Shown: positions 1 through 9,333, counted from the first letter of the stretch. The stretch is 64,000 nucleotides of DNA from Bdellovibrionales bacterium (GCA_016786465.1 JAEUWC010000010.1:1-64000); one strand, 5' to 3'. Notes: generated from the sequence alone by a model not told the origin. Made by a program: numbers and translations.

Positions 1-58
1 TGATGACCGAATATTCTCCCAGGATGAAAACTTTTCCCGCGACCGAATACCGGAACAT
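1..58 (-). CDS. GHMP kinase (mevalonate-pathway kinase), N-terminus only
   Basis: Nineteen codons are visible before the window edge. The peptide begins MFRYSVAGKVFILGEYSVI, and the G-K-V-F-I-L-G-E-Y-S-V pattern is the N-terminal signature of GHMP kinases such as mevalonate and phosphomevalonate kinase. The ATG (minus strand, base 58) lies 5 bases after the stop of the HMG-CoA reductase gene, so it is the third gene of the fni-mvaA operon. This supports a mevalonate-pathway kinase. Which kinase (mevalonate, phosphomevalonate or diphosphomevalonate decarboxylase) cannot be told from 19 residues. Confidence 0.75.
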   Translation of the reverse strand, partial: MFRYSVAGKVFILGEYSVI

Positions 59-63
59 GGCGA

Positions 64-1371
64 TTAGAACCCTTCCTGGCGAAGGTCGTGAAGAACTTGC
101 CTTGCCCGAGTCAGGTTGATCGTTTTTTCATTCTTCAAAACGGCGGAAAGACGGGTGCGCATTTCTGGAATTTCGTGGACCGTGGCACCGGCAGCAATCG
201 CTAAATTGGCCGCGTGAAGCTGCATATGACCTTTCACGATTCCCACCGTCGAAAGCGCCTTTAACGCCGCAAGATTCTGAACCAGACCCACGGCTACGCA
301 AACTCGGGCCAGGTCTTCTGCGCGACTGACCCCCAGCATTTTCAGGGCAACACGTGCAGTGGGGTGAAGCTTGGTGACTCCGCCGACGGTTCCCACGGCC
401 ATCGGAACTTCAATTCGGCCGACCAAGTCGCGACCTTCCAGGCGCCAATCCGTGATGGGTTGCAGCCGCCCTGTTCGCGAAGCAAAAGAATGAATTCCAG
501 ATTCAACGGCGCGCCAGTCGTTGCCGGTGGCGATCAAAATGGGGTCGATGCCATTCATGACGCCTTTGTTGTGGGTGGCTGCGCGATAAGGATCTGATTT
601 CGCAAAATGAGTCGCTTCTTCAATGCCGCGACCCAGTTTTTCTTCGACGTTTCGAATGACGACTTCTGCTCCGGCCAACTTTCCGTCGACCAGATTCGAA
701 AGGATGCACATTCCGACTTTTTCCGAAGTCAGATCTTCGATCACGGGTTTCAAAAATTCACAGACCTGGTTGATCAGATTCGCACCCATGGCATCGCAAG
801 GATCCGCCAATACATGGATCACAAGCATCGTTCCCTGACCATCGGCCCTGGGAAGTTCGCGAATCGCAAGATCCCGGATTCCGCCACCCCGTGCAACGAT
901 TCCAGGGATGCAAAGATTTCCTTGTTCGATCAAGACGTCGCGGCTTTCATGCAAAAGCTGGCGCGCGCGTACAACGTTTTGTACGGACGGCAATTGAATC
1001 TGTCCAATGATCAGGCTTCCTTTTGAATAGGTTCTGATGCTTCCGTCTTTTCGGATCCACTTTGCCGAAGCACTGGCCGCAGCGATGATCGATGTTTCTT
1101 CAACCGCCATCGGGATCAAAAGATCTTTGCCGTCGATGTTGAAGTTGGTCGCGACACCCAACGGAATCTGAAAATATCCGACCACATTTTCAATCAGGTG
1201 TTCGGCAACCGAAGTCGGAAGCGCTGAATCGCCCGAAAGAATTGCGACATCTTCGTCATCCAGTCCACTGATCGCGCGCATCCGATCCAGGCGCTGCCGC
1301 GGCGTCAGAAGATGGAAGCCTTCCATCAAACTTCGCTTGATTTCAGATGAATTCTGCTTGTCCTGATTCAT
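64..1371 (-). CDS. mvaA: hydroxymethylglutaryl-CoA reductase, class II type
   Basis: Cytosolic enzyme that interconverts HMG-CoA and mevalonate. At 435 residues without a membrane domain it has the size of the bacterial class II enzymes. The catalytic set known for the family can be placed: Glu91/92 in EETSIIAA, Lys269 in HNKGVMNGID, Asp285 in TGNDW and His382 in KGHMQLHA. The cofactor motif is DAMGANLIN at about 193-201. The gene overlaps the upstream fni by ATGA and is followed 5 bases later by a GHMP kinase. That context implies mevalonate synthesis for isoprenoids rather than mevalonate degradation, although the class II family includes degradative enzymes. Confidence 0.95.
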   Translation of the reverse strand: MNQDKQNSSEIKRSLMEGFHLLTPRQRLDRMRAISGLDDEDVAILSGDSALPTSVAEHLIENVVGYFQIPLGVATNFNIDGKDLLIPMAVEETSIIAAASASAKWIRKDGSIRTYSKGSLIIGQIQLPSVQNVVRARQLLHESRDVLIEQGNLCIPGIVARGGGIRDLAIRELPRADGQGTMLVIHVLADPCDAMGANLINQVCEFLKPVIEDLTSEKVGMCILSNLVDGKLAGAEVVIRNVEEKLGRGIEEATHFAKSDPYRAATHNKGVMNGIDPILIATGNDWRAVESGIHSFASRTGRLQPITDWRLEGRDLVGRIEVPMAVGTVGGVTKLHPTARVALKMLGVSRAEDLARVCVAVGLVQNLAALKALSTVGIVKGHMQLHAANLAIAAGATVHEIPEMRTRLSAVLKNEKTINLTRARQVLHDLRQEGF

Positions 1372-2414
1372 TTTTTTCCGCCTAGTTGCTGCATCGTGAT
1401 GTTGCCGCTACAGAACGCGGCGATTTGAAGTTCTTTTTCGATTTTTTCCATCCACTGATGAAGGGCCTGACGACCTTGCATCGCCGCGACAAGCGCTGGC
1501 TTGGCAAACCCGACTCGGTCGGCGCCAATGGAAATTAATTTTGCGGCGTCTAGGCCCGTGCGGACCCCGCCGGAAGCCCAAATTTCAAACGAAAGTCCGG
1601 ACTGCTTTTTCACCGAAACCGCATTTCGGACTGAAGCCACCGTTGAAACGCCCCAGTTTGCAAAAGTTTCTGAAATTTCTTGGGTCATATGACCTGCACG
1701 GGAACCCTCGATGCGCCCCCAATGCGTGCCGCCCAGACCCGAAACATCGACCGCTGAAATTCCATCGCCCAGTTGGTCAACCAGACGAAACAAGGTCTTT
1801 TCCGAAAATCCACAACCTGTTTCCTTCAAAACCAGCGCAGTTCCGCGCGACTTCAAGGCGGCTGATAATTCCTTTAAGGCTTCCAGCGAACCTTTAAAGT
1901 TAGGGGTACCTTCGGGCTGCAACGCTTCTTGTAAAGCGTTGAAGTGCACGACCAGGGCCTGTGAATCCAAAGATTCAACCAGGCTAAAAATCGATTCGAT
2001 CGAAGCATCTGCCAGCTGAGTAATTCCCAAGTTCGATAGCAGAACCAAACTAGGATTCTTTTCGCGAAGCTGCGACCACTGGTCGACCGCATCCTTTTGA
2101 TTCAACTGGCGCCTTTGGGATCCAACGCCCAAAACCCAGCCCCGGCTGGCGCAGGCTTCCGCCAATACCTGATTCAGGGCGACCGCATCGGCGTGACCCG
2201 CCGTCATGCCCGGAACAAAAAAGGGTGTCTTTAGACTTCGCCCAAGACAGCTTTGGTCCAGTCGGACTTCAGAAAGGTTAAATGCGGGTAAAGCATCATG
2301 TTCCAAAACGATGGCGTCAAACTGCCCCGACTGAATCGCCTGATGGCGTTCGTCCAGGGCGAGCGCCAGATGCTCGCGTTTTCGTTGCTCAAATTGACCG
2401 ATCTCTTCTGACAT
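1368..2414 (-). CDS. fni: isopentenyl-diphosphate delta-isomerase, type 2 (FMN-dependent)
   Basis: Interconverts IPP and DMAPP, the last step of the mevalonate branch, using reduced FMN in a TIM barrel. The 348-residue protein shows the family features: the early RKREHL segment, PFFVPGMTAGH, GVGSQRRQL and a C-terminal glycine-rich phosphate-binding part (ASGGVRTGLD, GADRVGFAKP). It is the first gene of the minus-strand operon and its stop overlaps the mvaA start (ATGA). The 82-base gap to the divergent gene at 2497 should hold promoters for both directions, but I see no convincing sigma-70 hexamers there. Confidence 0.93.
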   Translation of the reverse strand: MSEEIGQFEQRKREHLALALDERHQAIQSGQFDAIVLEHDALPAFNLSEVRLDQSCLGRSLKTPFFVPGMTAGHADAVALNQVLAEACASRGWVLGVGSQRRQLNQKDAVDQWSQLREKNPSLVLLSNLGITQLADASIESIFSLVESLDSQALVVHFNALQEALQPEGTPNFKGSLEALKELSAALKSRGTALVLKETGCGFSEKTLFRLVDQLGDGISAVDVSGLGGTHWGRIEGSRAGHMTQEISETFANWGVSTVASVRNAVSVKKQSGLSFEIWASGGVRTGLDAAKLISIGADRVGFAKPALVAAMQGRQALHQWMEKIEKELQIAAFCSGNITMQQLGGKK

Positions 2415-2496
2415 TGCGCGTAGGATCAGGATTTACTCTGACCGAAGCCTTAAATCCACTTCGATTACCAGGCCGACTTCAAGTAGACTGGTCAAC

Positions 2497-3660
2497 ATGG
2501 GGACGGAAGAAAGAAAAACCAAAAAAGTCGGGCAGTTAGACCTGACCTCGGGAGTTCAAAGAGCCATCCGTGTTGGCCAAAAACTTCGTCCCGTATTCAT
2601 GATTGGGACCGCCCTTTTAATCATCACCCAGACGGTTGCCCTAAGCCCCAAGTCACTGGACCAATCGGATCGAAGCGACCTTGAACTTTCACCTGTTGAA
2701 TTGATCACCGGTCACCAGGCCGTCTTGGCCACGGGAATTCCAAAAGACAAGATTGCCGACTACACCATCGAAGGCTTCAAGTATTCCGCAAGCCAAGGAT
2801 CTTCACGTCAGTGGCGCCTGAATGCCATCCGCGCATTCTTGTACGACGAAGAAAAACTGGTTCACGCCATCGATATTCGCGCACAGTTGTTTGATGCCAA
2901 CGGACGGATCACCCACGTCACCGGGAAAGAAGCGAAGTACTTTTTAAACGGACGCGACCTGGAAATTTTCGGAGAAGTCGTCGCCACTTTCCCCGACGGG
3001 TTCGTTACACGAAGTCCTTACCTTCGCTATGTGGGATCCAAGCGACGAGTCGAAATTCCAGTTCCTATGCCGGTGATTGGTGACGGAAAAGCGACTGAGA
3101 CTTCCGAAAAGTTGGATTTTACAGCCCAAGGTCTTTCTTATTCGGCTGAAACAATGAAGTTAGAACTTTTGAAAGACGTAAAGGTCACTTTGACGTCTCG
3201 TCGTCGTAAGACCAATAACGTCACCATGATCGAATCGGATCGCTGCGAAATTCTTCGAGATACCCAAAAGGGATTCTTTTTCATGAACCCCGAGCGCCCA
3301 GCCAAGGATCGGTACGTGAAGATTTCAGAACCGACCTTGTTCGCGCGGGCGCGCAAGGCGCAGCTGGATTATGGAGACTATCGAAAAACCGTGAACTATC
3401 TGGTCATCAACGAAGACGTTCTTTTGAGGGAAATCGTCGATGGCAAGGCGTCTCTACGCTATGCGACGGGGGGTCGTGCAGAATTTGACAACGAAAAAAA
3501 CCAGGTGCGTCTGGGCGAATTTCCACAGATCTATGAAGACAACGACACCATTACGGGCGACTACATTCTTTTCAATCGCGATACGGATATTGTAGAAGTG
3601 GAACATGGGAATGCTTACAGTGAAGGAAGCATGATGAAGTCCCAGCCCAAAAAAGAATAG
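2497..3660 (+). CDS. LPS transport protein, LptC-LptA fusion
   Basis: The 387-residue protein has one N-terminal membrane anchor (about residues 32-50) and then two beta-jelly-roll stretches. Residues about 60-190 look like LptC (a YSA...RWRLNAIRA start and GKEAKYF). Residues about 205-380 look like the OstA/LptA fold, with the GGRAEFDNEKNQVRLG and DTITGDYILFNRDT blocks typical of LptA. It is followed after one base by lptB, as lptA-lptB are in other bacteria. In E. coli LptC and LptA are separate proteins that join head to tail across the periplasm; here they appear to be covalently joined. The domain reading is mine and not confirmed by a profile search. Confidence 0.75.
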   Translation: MGTEERKTKKVGQLDLTSGVQRAIRVGQKLRPVFMIGTALLIITQTVALSPKSLDQSDRSDLELSPVELITGHQAVLATGIPKDKIADYTIEGFKYSASQGSSRQWRLNAIRAFLYDEEKLVHAIDIRAQLFDANGRITHVTGKEAKYFLNGRDLEIFGEVVATFPDGFVTRSPYLRYVGSKRRVEIPVPMPVIGDGKATETSEKLDFTAQGLSYSAETMKLELLKDVKVTLTSRRRKTNNVTMIESDRCEILRDTQKGFFFMNPERPAKDRYVKISEPTLFARARKAQLDYGDYRKTVNYLVINEDVLLREIVDGKASLRYATGGRAEFDNEKNQVRLGEFPQIYEDNDTITGDYILFNRDTDIVEVEHGNAYSEGSMMKSQPKKE

Positions 3661-3661
3661 A

Positions 3662-4399
3662 ATGAGCAGAACCACTACTGAAACTTTGAAAGCAGTCGAC
3701 TTGTTCAAGGGATACAAAGGGCGCCCAGTCGTAAAAGGGGTCAGCTTTCAAGTTCGTCCCGGCGAAGTCGTCGGCCTTCTAGGTCCGAACGGCGCCGGTA
3801 AGACGACTTCGTTTTACATGGTCATCGGATTGGTCAAGGCGGACCAGGGAAAGATCCTTTTAGGCGACCAAGAACTTTCAGGTTTGGCGATGCACGAACG
3901 TGCTCGACGCGGAATTGCTTATCTTCCTCAGGAAGCCAGCGTTTTTCGCAAAATGACCGTCGAAGAAAATATTCTCGCAGTGTTGGAAACCCTTCCGTTA
4001 ACCGAGCACGAACGGAAAGACCGCCTGTACAAATTACTGGATGAATTCACGATCAATCATATCGCAAAGCAAAAAGCCTACACGCTTTCGGGCGGTGAAA
4101 GGCGTCGCGTTGAAGTCGCACGTGCGTTAGCGATTAACCCTTCTTTCGTCCTTTTGGACGAACCTTTTGCTGGGATCGATCCCAAGGCCGTTGCAGACAT
4201 TCAGAACATGATTCAGGTCCTCAAAAAGCGTCAAATTGGTGTCTTAATCACTGACCACAACGTTCGGGAAACATTGGCGATTTGTGATCTTGGATATCTT
4301 CTCTTTGATGGTAAAATCATGGTTCAAGGAACGCCTGCAGAAATCATCGCGAGTCCCTTGGCCCGCGAGAAATACTTTGGCGAGAACTTCCAGTTTTGA
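3662..4399 (+). CDS. lptB: LPS export ABC transporter ATP-binding protein
   Basis: Cytoplasmic ATPase that powers LPS extraction with LptF and LptG. At 245 residues it is the usual LptB size. Walker A is GPNGAGKTT, the signature is LSGGERRR, Walker B is FVLLDEPFAGIDP and the switch is TDHNVRETL. The segment YLPQEASVFRKMTVEENI is typical of LptB. It starts one base after the LptC-LptA gene ends, so the two are translated from one message. No lptF or lptG is present in the window. rpoN follows 27 bases later, the classic lptB-rpoN order. Confidence 0.96.
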   Translation: MSRTTTETLKAVDLFKGYKGRPVVKGVSFQVRPGEVVGLLGPNGAGKTTSFYMVIGLVKADQGKILLGDQELSGLAMHERARRGIAYLPQEASVFRKMTVEENILAVLETLPLTEHERKDRLYKLLDEFTINHIAKQKAYTLSGGERRRVEVARALAINPSFVLLDEPFAGIDPKAVADIQNMIQVLKKRQIGVLITDHNVRETLAICDLGYLLFDGKIMVQGTPAEIIASPLAREKYFGENFQF

Positions 4400-4426
4400 A
4401 ACTCATCGTGAATCAGGAATCCATCC

Positions 4427-5947
4427 ATGGCGTTTGAATTGAAACAGAGCCTTAGATTAAGCCAGCAGCTGGTGATGACGCCGCAGCTGCAGCAGGCGAT
4501 CAAGCTCCTTCAGCTGAACCGAATGGAACTGGCTGAAGTGATCAACCAGGAATTGGTTGAGAATCCGATCCTGGAAGAATCCGCAGACGGCAGCGACAAC
4601 ACAGAAGTCGATGCTTCGGGCGAAACCCAGGTTGCCGAAGGCGACGGCACATCGGCTTCAGACACTGAAGCCGAACAGCGTCGCGACGAAGAAAGCATGT
4701 TGAAGCCGCAGACTAAGGAAGAACAACTGGTCGCGGGACAAGACGACTTCAATTGGGAATCTTACGTCGAAGAATTCAATTCGTCGTCCAGCTCGGCGCC
4801 TTCGATGCGAGAAGTCAGCGAAGAACTGCCCAGCTTTGAAAACGTATTGACCAAGACGACGACCCTGGAAGACCACCTGATGTGGCAGCTTTCCATGGCC
4901 GCGTTGACCGACCAAGAACGTCGCCTGGGTGAACTGATCATCGGAAATCTTTCGGATGACGGATATTTCAGCGCGGCCTTTGACGACATCGTCAAGGAAT
5001 CCGGAATGGATCCTGAAGATGCCGAAGAAGTTCTGAAGATCATTCAGAACTTTGACCCAGTCGGTGTTGCGTCCCGAAACCTTCAAGAATGCCTGATGAC
5101 CCAAGCGAAGTTCATGAAGCCCCGTCAGGCGCTGGTGGAAAAGATCATCGAAGCCCACCTACCTGACCTTGAAAGAAAGAACTATTCTCAGATCGCGAAG
5201 GCACTAGCGATTCCGGTCGACAAGGTCATCGAAGCCACGCGCTTGATTTTGGAATTTGAACCCAAACCGGGCCGATCGTTCCATTCCAGCGACACTCAGT
5301 ACATCACGCCGGATATCTATGTTTACAAAGTGGGCGACGAATATTCGATCGTCCTGAACGAAGACGGCCTTCCGAAGCTTCGCATCAGCCCTTATTACAA
5401 AAACATTCTGCAAGCTGCGAAGACGGACCAATCTGCGGACAAGGGAAAAGTCACCAAAGACTATGTTCAAGACAAGCTTCGCAGCGCGATCTGGTTGATC
5501 CGCTCGATTCACAACCGCCAAAAGACCATTTATAAGGTGACCGAAGCAATCGTTCGTCGCCAGCGCGACTTCTTTGAAAAAGGCGTTCAACACCTGAAGC
5601 CGATGATTCTGAAAGACGTCGCCAACGATATCGGGATGCACGAATCCACGATTTCACGCGTCACGACCAATAAATTTGTGCACACACCGGTTGGGATCTT
5701 TGAATTGAAGTACTTCTTCAATTCCAGCATCAGTTCTGCGGACGGTTCAGATTCCTTGGCAAGCGAAGCCGTTAAGGAAAAAATCCGCCAAATGGTCGCG
5801 AAAGAAGATCCAAAGAATCCACTATCGGACCAAAAGATTGTCGAACTTCTTCGTGAAGAAAACATCGAAATCGCGCGGCGTACCGTCGCGAAGTACCGTG
5901 ATATGCTCAGCATCCTTTCTTCCAGTAAGCGGAAGAAAATCATCTAA
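4427..5947 (+). CDS. rpoN: RNA polymerase sigma-54 factor
   Basis: The 506-residue sigma factor recognises -24/-12 promoters and needs AAA+ activators. Region I is intact at the start (LKQSLRLSQQLVMTPQLQQA). An acidic linker spans about residues 50-110. The core-binding domain follows. The helix-turn-helix lies around DIGMHESTISRVTTNKFVHT, and the RpoN box ARRTVAKYRD is at residues 483-492. It lies between lptB and hpf, a linkage common in proteobacteria. A complete protein implies sigma-54-dependent genes elsewhere in the genome. Confidence 0.97.
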   Translation: MAFELKQSLRLSQQLVMTPQLQQAIKLLQLNRMELAEVINQELVENPILEESADGSDNTEVDASGETQVAEGDGTSASDTEAEQRRDEESMLKPQTKEEQLVAGQDDFNWESYVEEFNSSSSSAPSMREVSEELPSFENVLTKTTTLEDHLMWQLSMAALTDQERRLGELIIGNLSDDGYFSAAFDDIVKESGMDPEDAEEVLKIIQNFDPVGVASRNLQECLMTQAKFMKPRQALVEKIIEAHLPDLERKNYSQIAKALAIPVDKVIEATRLILEFEPKPGRSFHSSDTQYITPDIYVYKVGDEYSIVLNEDGLPKLRISPYYKNILQAAKTDQSADKGKVTKDYVQDKLRSAIWLIRSIHNRQKTIYKVTEAIVRRQRDFFEKGVQHLKPMILKDVANDIGMHESTISRVTTNKFVHTPVGIFELKYFFNSSISSADGSDSLASEAVKEKIRQMVAKEDPKNPLSDQKIVELLREENIEIARRTVAKYRDMLSILSSSKRKKII

Positions 5948-5965
5948 GAAACTTCCGGAGATTTT

Positions 5966-6268
5966 ATGCAATTAAACATGTCGTTCAAAAACATCGAACC
6001 CACCGAGGCCATTAAGAATTTTACCAAGGAAAAGTGCGAAAAATTGAATCGCTACTTCAACGGGAAGATCCACGTCACCTGGAACTTTTCGGTCGAACGT
6101 GAAACCCAGATCGCGCATTGCCACTTGGTTGGTAACCACATGGATTACTTTGGCGAGGCTTCAACGTCGGATCTTTACGCTTCAATCGAGGAAGCCATCG
6201 ACAAGATCGACCGCCAGCTGAAGAAGCACAAAGAAATCGTGAAGAACCACCATCAAAAGCAGGACTGA
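5966..6268 (+). CDS. hpf: ribosome hibernation promoting factor, short form
   Basis: A 100-residue protein of the HPF/YfiA family, which binds the 30S decoding region and promotes 100S ribosome dimers or inactive 70S in stationary phase. The beta-alpha-beta-beta-beta-alpha fold is visible, with the segment ASTSDLYASIEEAIDKIDRQ before the last helix and a basic tail (KKHKEIVKNHHQK). It has no long C-terminal dimerisation domain, so it is the short class. A GGAG Shine-Dalgarno (AACTTCCGGAG) precedes the ATG, and it lies 18 bases after rpoN, the usual place for hpf. Confidence 0.93.
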   Translation: MQLNMSFKNIEPTEAIKNFTKEKCEKLNRYFNGKIHVTWNFSVERETQIAHCHLVGNHMDYFGEASTSDLYASIEEAIDKIDRQLKKHKEIVKNHHQKQD

Positions 6269-6273
6269 TCCCG

Positions 6274-9200
6274 CTATTGCTGGTCGATATTGTAGGGTTC
6301 GCCGTTCGCCTTCTTGATCAACGAGTTGATCGCGACAGGAACCTTCATCACGTTTCGGATGCGCTCGTCATATGCGGGTTCATCCGGGAAGATCATCTTG
6401 TCGCCTGAACCGTTGGCATATTCCGGGTCCCGTTCCATAGCTTCGCGAATCTTTTCCCAGCTGGCTTCGTTGGCCCGGAACTGGTGTAGCATCTGGTATT
6501 CCGCCTGCGTTTCGTCGTTCGTAAACGTCGTAACCGTCGTGATCGAAGCCAAGATCCTTAAAATGGGTGAAAACGCCGCTTCCAGTTCGTTGACTACTTT
6601 GCTTTCTGACCAGCAGCTGGCGTTGTAGTAAACAAACTCGACCCCGTTGTTCTTTTCGCGATTCTTGATCCACAGCCCGAAGTCCTGGTTTGAAATCAGA
6701 ACGCTAGCTGCGTCGTCGGTTGAAGTCGAATCCGGATAGACCAAGTAAAAGACTTCTTCCGTTCCGTCTTTTCGCTTCTTTTTTCCGGTCTTCATTTTCG
6801 AAGCCTTCGACATTCGGAACAGGTTCTTTTCGTCTCCGTCTGAATGCGCTTCTTTCAAGAAGTAATCCAGTGTCCCGCTTTCGATCTGTTCTTTCAGAAA
6901 ATCCAAAGTCTTCGGAAGACTTTGGGCTTTTCCGAACTTGAACCCCTGATCTTCGTAATAGGCTTGGTATTCGTCCAAAGTCGGGACCGCGTCCTCGCCC
7001 ATATTACTTCCAGCGATCACCATCCCCGTAAGCTTTCCGTCTTTCAACATCGACTGGAAGTTCGCACTTGGAGTTGCAGGAATGACTTCGGAAATCGGCT
7101 TATCCATACGCGTGACTGACCAATCCATCTTAAAGGTCTCGCCGTTATGGGTCCAAGTCAGGACACTTGCGGGAACAATATCCAAACTTCCACCCGGCGT
7201 GCCTTCAGTCAATTGGACCACTGGCAGCAGCTTTGAATAAAATCCGTACTCGTTTCGATCGCCGACTCCGTCAATCGGCGAAGTTCCCAGAATCATCGGC
7301 TTGATTTCATCCGCGCTGCGAATCCAAGTAAAATCCGTCAGATTCTTTGGCTTGAAACCAAAGAAGTGATCCACAAACGATCGGGTAAACTTATAGAGCT
7401 TTGAAATAAATACCCCTTCTAAGTCGCCCTGACTTCCAGCTGCGTTCGCTAGACTCTGTGCGATCGAATCCGCCATCGCTTCCCGAGTCGTTTCCGGCAT
7501 TTTCGCCAAGAACGGCGTCAGGCTTTCAATTTCCTGCCAGACCCGCCAGTTCGTCCCTTGGGATTCCGGGAAACTGTCCATTTTTCTTTGGACGTATTTC
7601 TTAGCTGACTTCAAAGCTGACGCGAAAGCCGGACGCTTCAAATCCGCCGCGGTCAACTGAACCTTTCGACTGGTCGCTTCCCATTCCGGAAACCGTTGGA
7701 CCAACTGCTCGAAAAGAACCGGATATTCACCTGCGATATGAGCCGCAATAGCCGCAAATTCTTTCGGCATTTCCCGGTATGCGTTCTTCAACAAAAGTTC
7801 GACCAAACGCGGAGCATTCTTTGGTGGATCAAATCCATTCTTAATCCAAGCACCGACCTGTCGCTTGATTGCTGTCGGAGTATTGCTCGCCGGCTTAGCG
7901 ACCAAGCCCCCCGAAGCATCCGTCAGATTACGAAGATCCAAGCGGATGGTTTCTTTTGAACTAACCAAAACAGGTCCTGAACTGTCTTTGACCAGCTTGT
8001 TGCCGCCTTGGCTTTGCGCACGCGCGACTTCACGAAGGATGTCTTTACCTGGATCAAAGAAAAATACGCGCGAAACTCCATCGGTCTCGATCTTGATTAG
8101 GAACTGGCTGATCTTGGTGTCCAGAGCGATAACCGAATCCGCAATTCCGTAGGACACATTGCTGTAGTTTCCCAGCTTTGAAGCGTCGATTTCAAAGATC
8201 TTTCCGTCGCCCTGGCGGATAATCCGCACCGTGCCTTCTGATTCGCTAGTTCCGGAATAAGTGACCCACAGCGGTTCAGAATAATGGGCTCCGTTGCTCC
8301 CAGGGGGACTTGAAACTTCAAACTCTTTCTCAAGCGAATAGCTCAGGTCCGAATTGGACTTATGAAGCTGGGCAAAGTACTTGATGGTCTGGCCGTCTGC
8401 ACTGACTTCTTGCCGGGTCGTCATCAAGAACTGGCCGTTTTCGGACATGTCCGCCGATTCCACGGGCTTTTCCTTGGTTCCCAGCGCCTGCACGACTGCC
8501 CCAGTTTCCGCGTTGACGACTTGAACTGCTACCGTCGCACCATCATCCGCGTAACGAACAAACGTGATTCGCTTTCCATCTGAAGAAATTTCCGGTTGCG
8601 GCAAGTAATTCGGGTCAGTCATTTCGATGCCGGCCGTTTCGTAGCCTTTTCCGGTCTTTAAATTGAAGACCCCCAGCTTTCCGTCTTCCATCAGAACAGT
8701 GACATAATCGCCCCGCGACCAAGCCGACGTCTGCCGAACGGATTTCGAAAGTTCCCACGCAACCGATTTACCGGTCGCCACGTCAAAGAAATCCACGATG
8801 TTATTTTTTTCCAAGCGAACGCGCACGACGACCGGGCGTTCGTCAGGTCCTGCACGAGTATACAGCCCCTTGGCGGGTAGTTCGTGCTTGGTCAACTTCT
8901 TCGCTTGAGTGTCGTAGACCATGACCATCTTCGAGCGCTGAATGATGGCGTATTTTCCCGCCAGTTCTAAACTTGCGTCGAAATCGGGTTCGGTTTCGTA
9001 ATTCACAGGAGGAGTCTTGATCCGCGTGACTTTTCCAGTCAGCGTGTCGACTTCCATAAGCACCTGGGTGAAATTGTTTGAATCCATGGCGCTGTAATCG
9101 TAGCTCAACCCAATGCCCGTGCGCCAACTGGTGAACTGCAGCGTATGCGCAAGATAGTCGGCGGACATCCCGTCGTTCGGCCCGAATTCCGCTTTGATCG

Positions 9201-9333
9201 GATACGACTTGCCTGAAGCTAGAAGAAGATTCTTACAAACCTCGGCAACTTCGTCGACGGCGTGAACCCACGACGTAGGTGCCAATGTCAAAGCGACTAG
9301 GACGCTTAACCCGCGAAGCAGTGACTTATTCAT
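6274..9333 (-). CDS. large exported protein: beta-propeller plus putative caspase-fold peptidase domain
   Basis: 1019 residues with a clear signal peptide cut near residue 25 (VHA). Residues about 60-480 contain repeated WD40/TolB-like blades (SSDGKRITFV, SENGQFLMTT, FNLKTGKG, VVNAETGAVV). A helical middle part follows. The last 250 residues have the layout of a clan CD (caspase-fold) peptidase: a hydrophobic strand with LTGMVIAGS, then LDYFLKEAHSDGD with His830, then a second strand FVYYNASCWSES with Cys907. The His-Cys spacing (77) is longer than in classic caspases because of a basic insert (TGKKKRKDG). I infer a secreted or periplasmic peptidase; the substrate is unknown. Its stop is 6 bases from the end of hpf, tail to tail. 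Confidence 0.6.
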   Translation of the reverse strand: MNKSLLRGLSVLVALTLAPTSWVHAVDEVAEVCKNLLLASGKSYPIKAEFGPNDGMSADYLAHTLQFTSWRTGIGLSYDYSAMDSNNFTQVLMEVDTLTGKVTRIKTPPVNYETEPDFDASLELAGKYAIIQRSKMVMVYDTQAKKLTKHELPAKGLYTRAGPDERPVVVRVRLEKNNIVDFFDVATGKSVAWELSKSVRQTSAWSRGDYVTVLMEDGKLGVFNLKTGKGYETAGIEMTDPNYLPQPEISSDGKRITFVRYADDGATVAVQVVNAETGAVVQALGTKEKPVESADMSENGQFLMTTRQEVSADGQTIKYFAQLHKSNSDLSYSLEKEFEVSSPPGSNGAHYSEPLWVTYSGTSESEGTVRIIRQGDGKIFEIDASKLGNYSNVSYGIADSVIALDTKISQFLIKIETDGVSRVFFFDPGKDILREVARAQSQGGNKLVKDSSGPVLVSSKETIRLDLRNLTDASGGLVAKPASNTPTAIKRQVGAWIKNGFDPPKNAPRLVELLLKNAYREMPKEFAAIAAHIAGEYPVLFEQLVQRFPEWEATSRKVQLTAADLKRPAFASALKSAKKYVQRKMDSFPESQGTNWRVWQEIESLTPFLAKMPETTREAMADSIAQSLANAAGSQGDLEGVFISKLYKFTRSFVDHFFGFKPKNLTDFTWIRSADEIKPMILGTSPIDGVGDRNEYGFYSKLLPVVQLTEGTPGGSLDIVPASVLTWTHNGETFKMDWSVTRMDKPISEVIPATPSANFQSMLKDGKLTGMVIAGSNMGEDAVPTLDEYQAYYEDQGFKFGKAQSLPKTLDFLKEQIESGTLDYFLKEAHSDGDEKNLFRMSKASKMKTGKKKRKDGTEEVFYLVYPDSTSTDDAASVLISNQDFGLWIKNREKNNGVEFVYYNASCWSESKVVNELEAAFSPILRILASITTVTTFTNDETQAEYQMLHQFRANEASWEKIREAMERDPEYANGSGDKMIFPDEPAYDERIRNVMKVPVAINSLIKKANGEPYNIDQQ

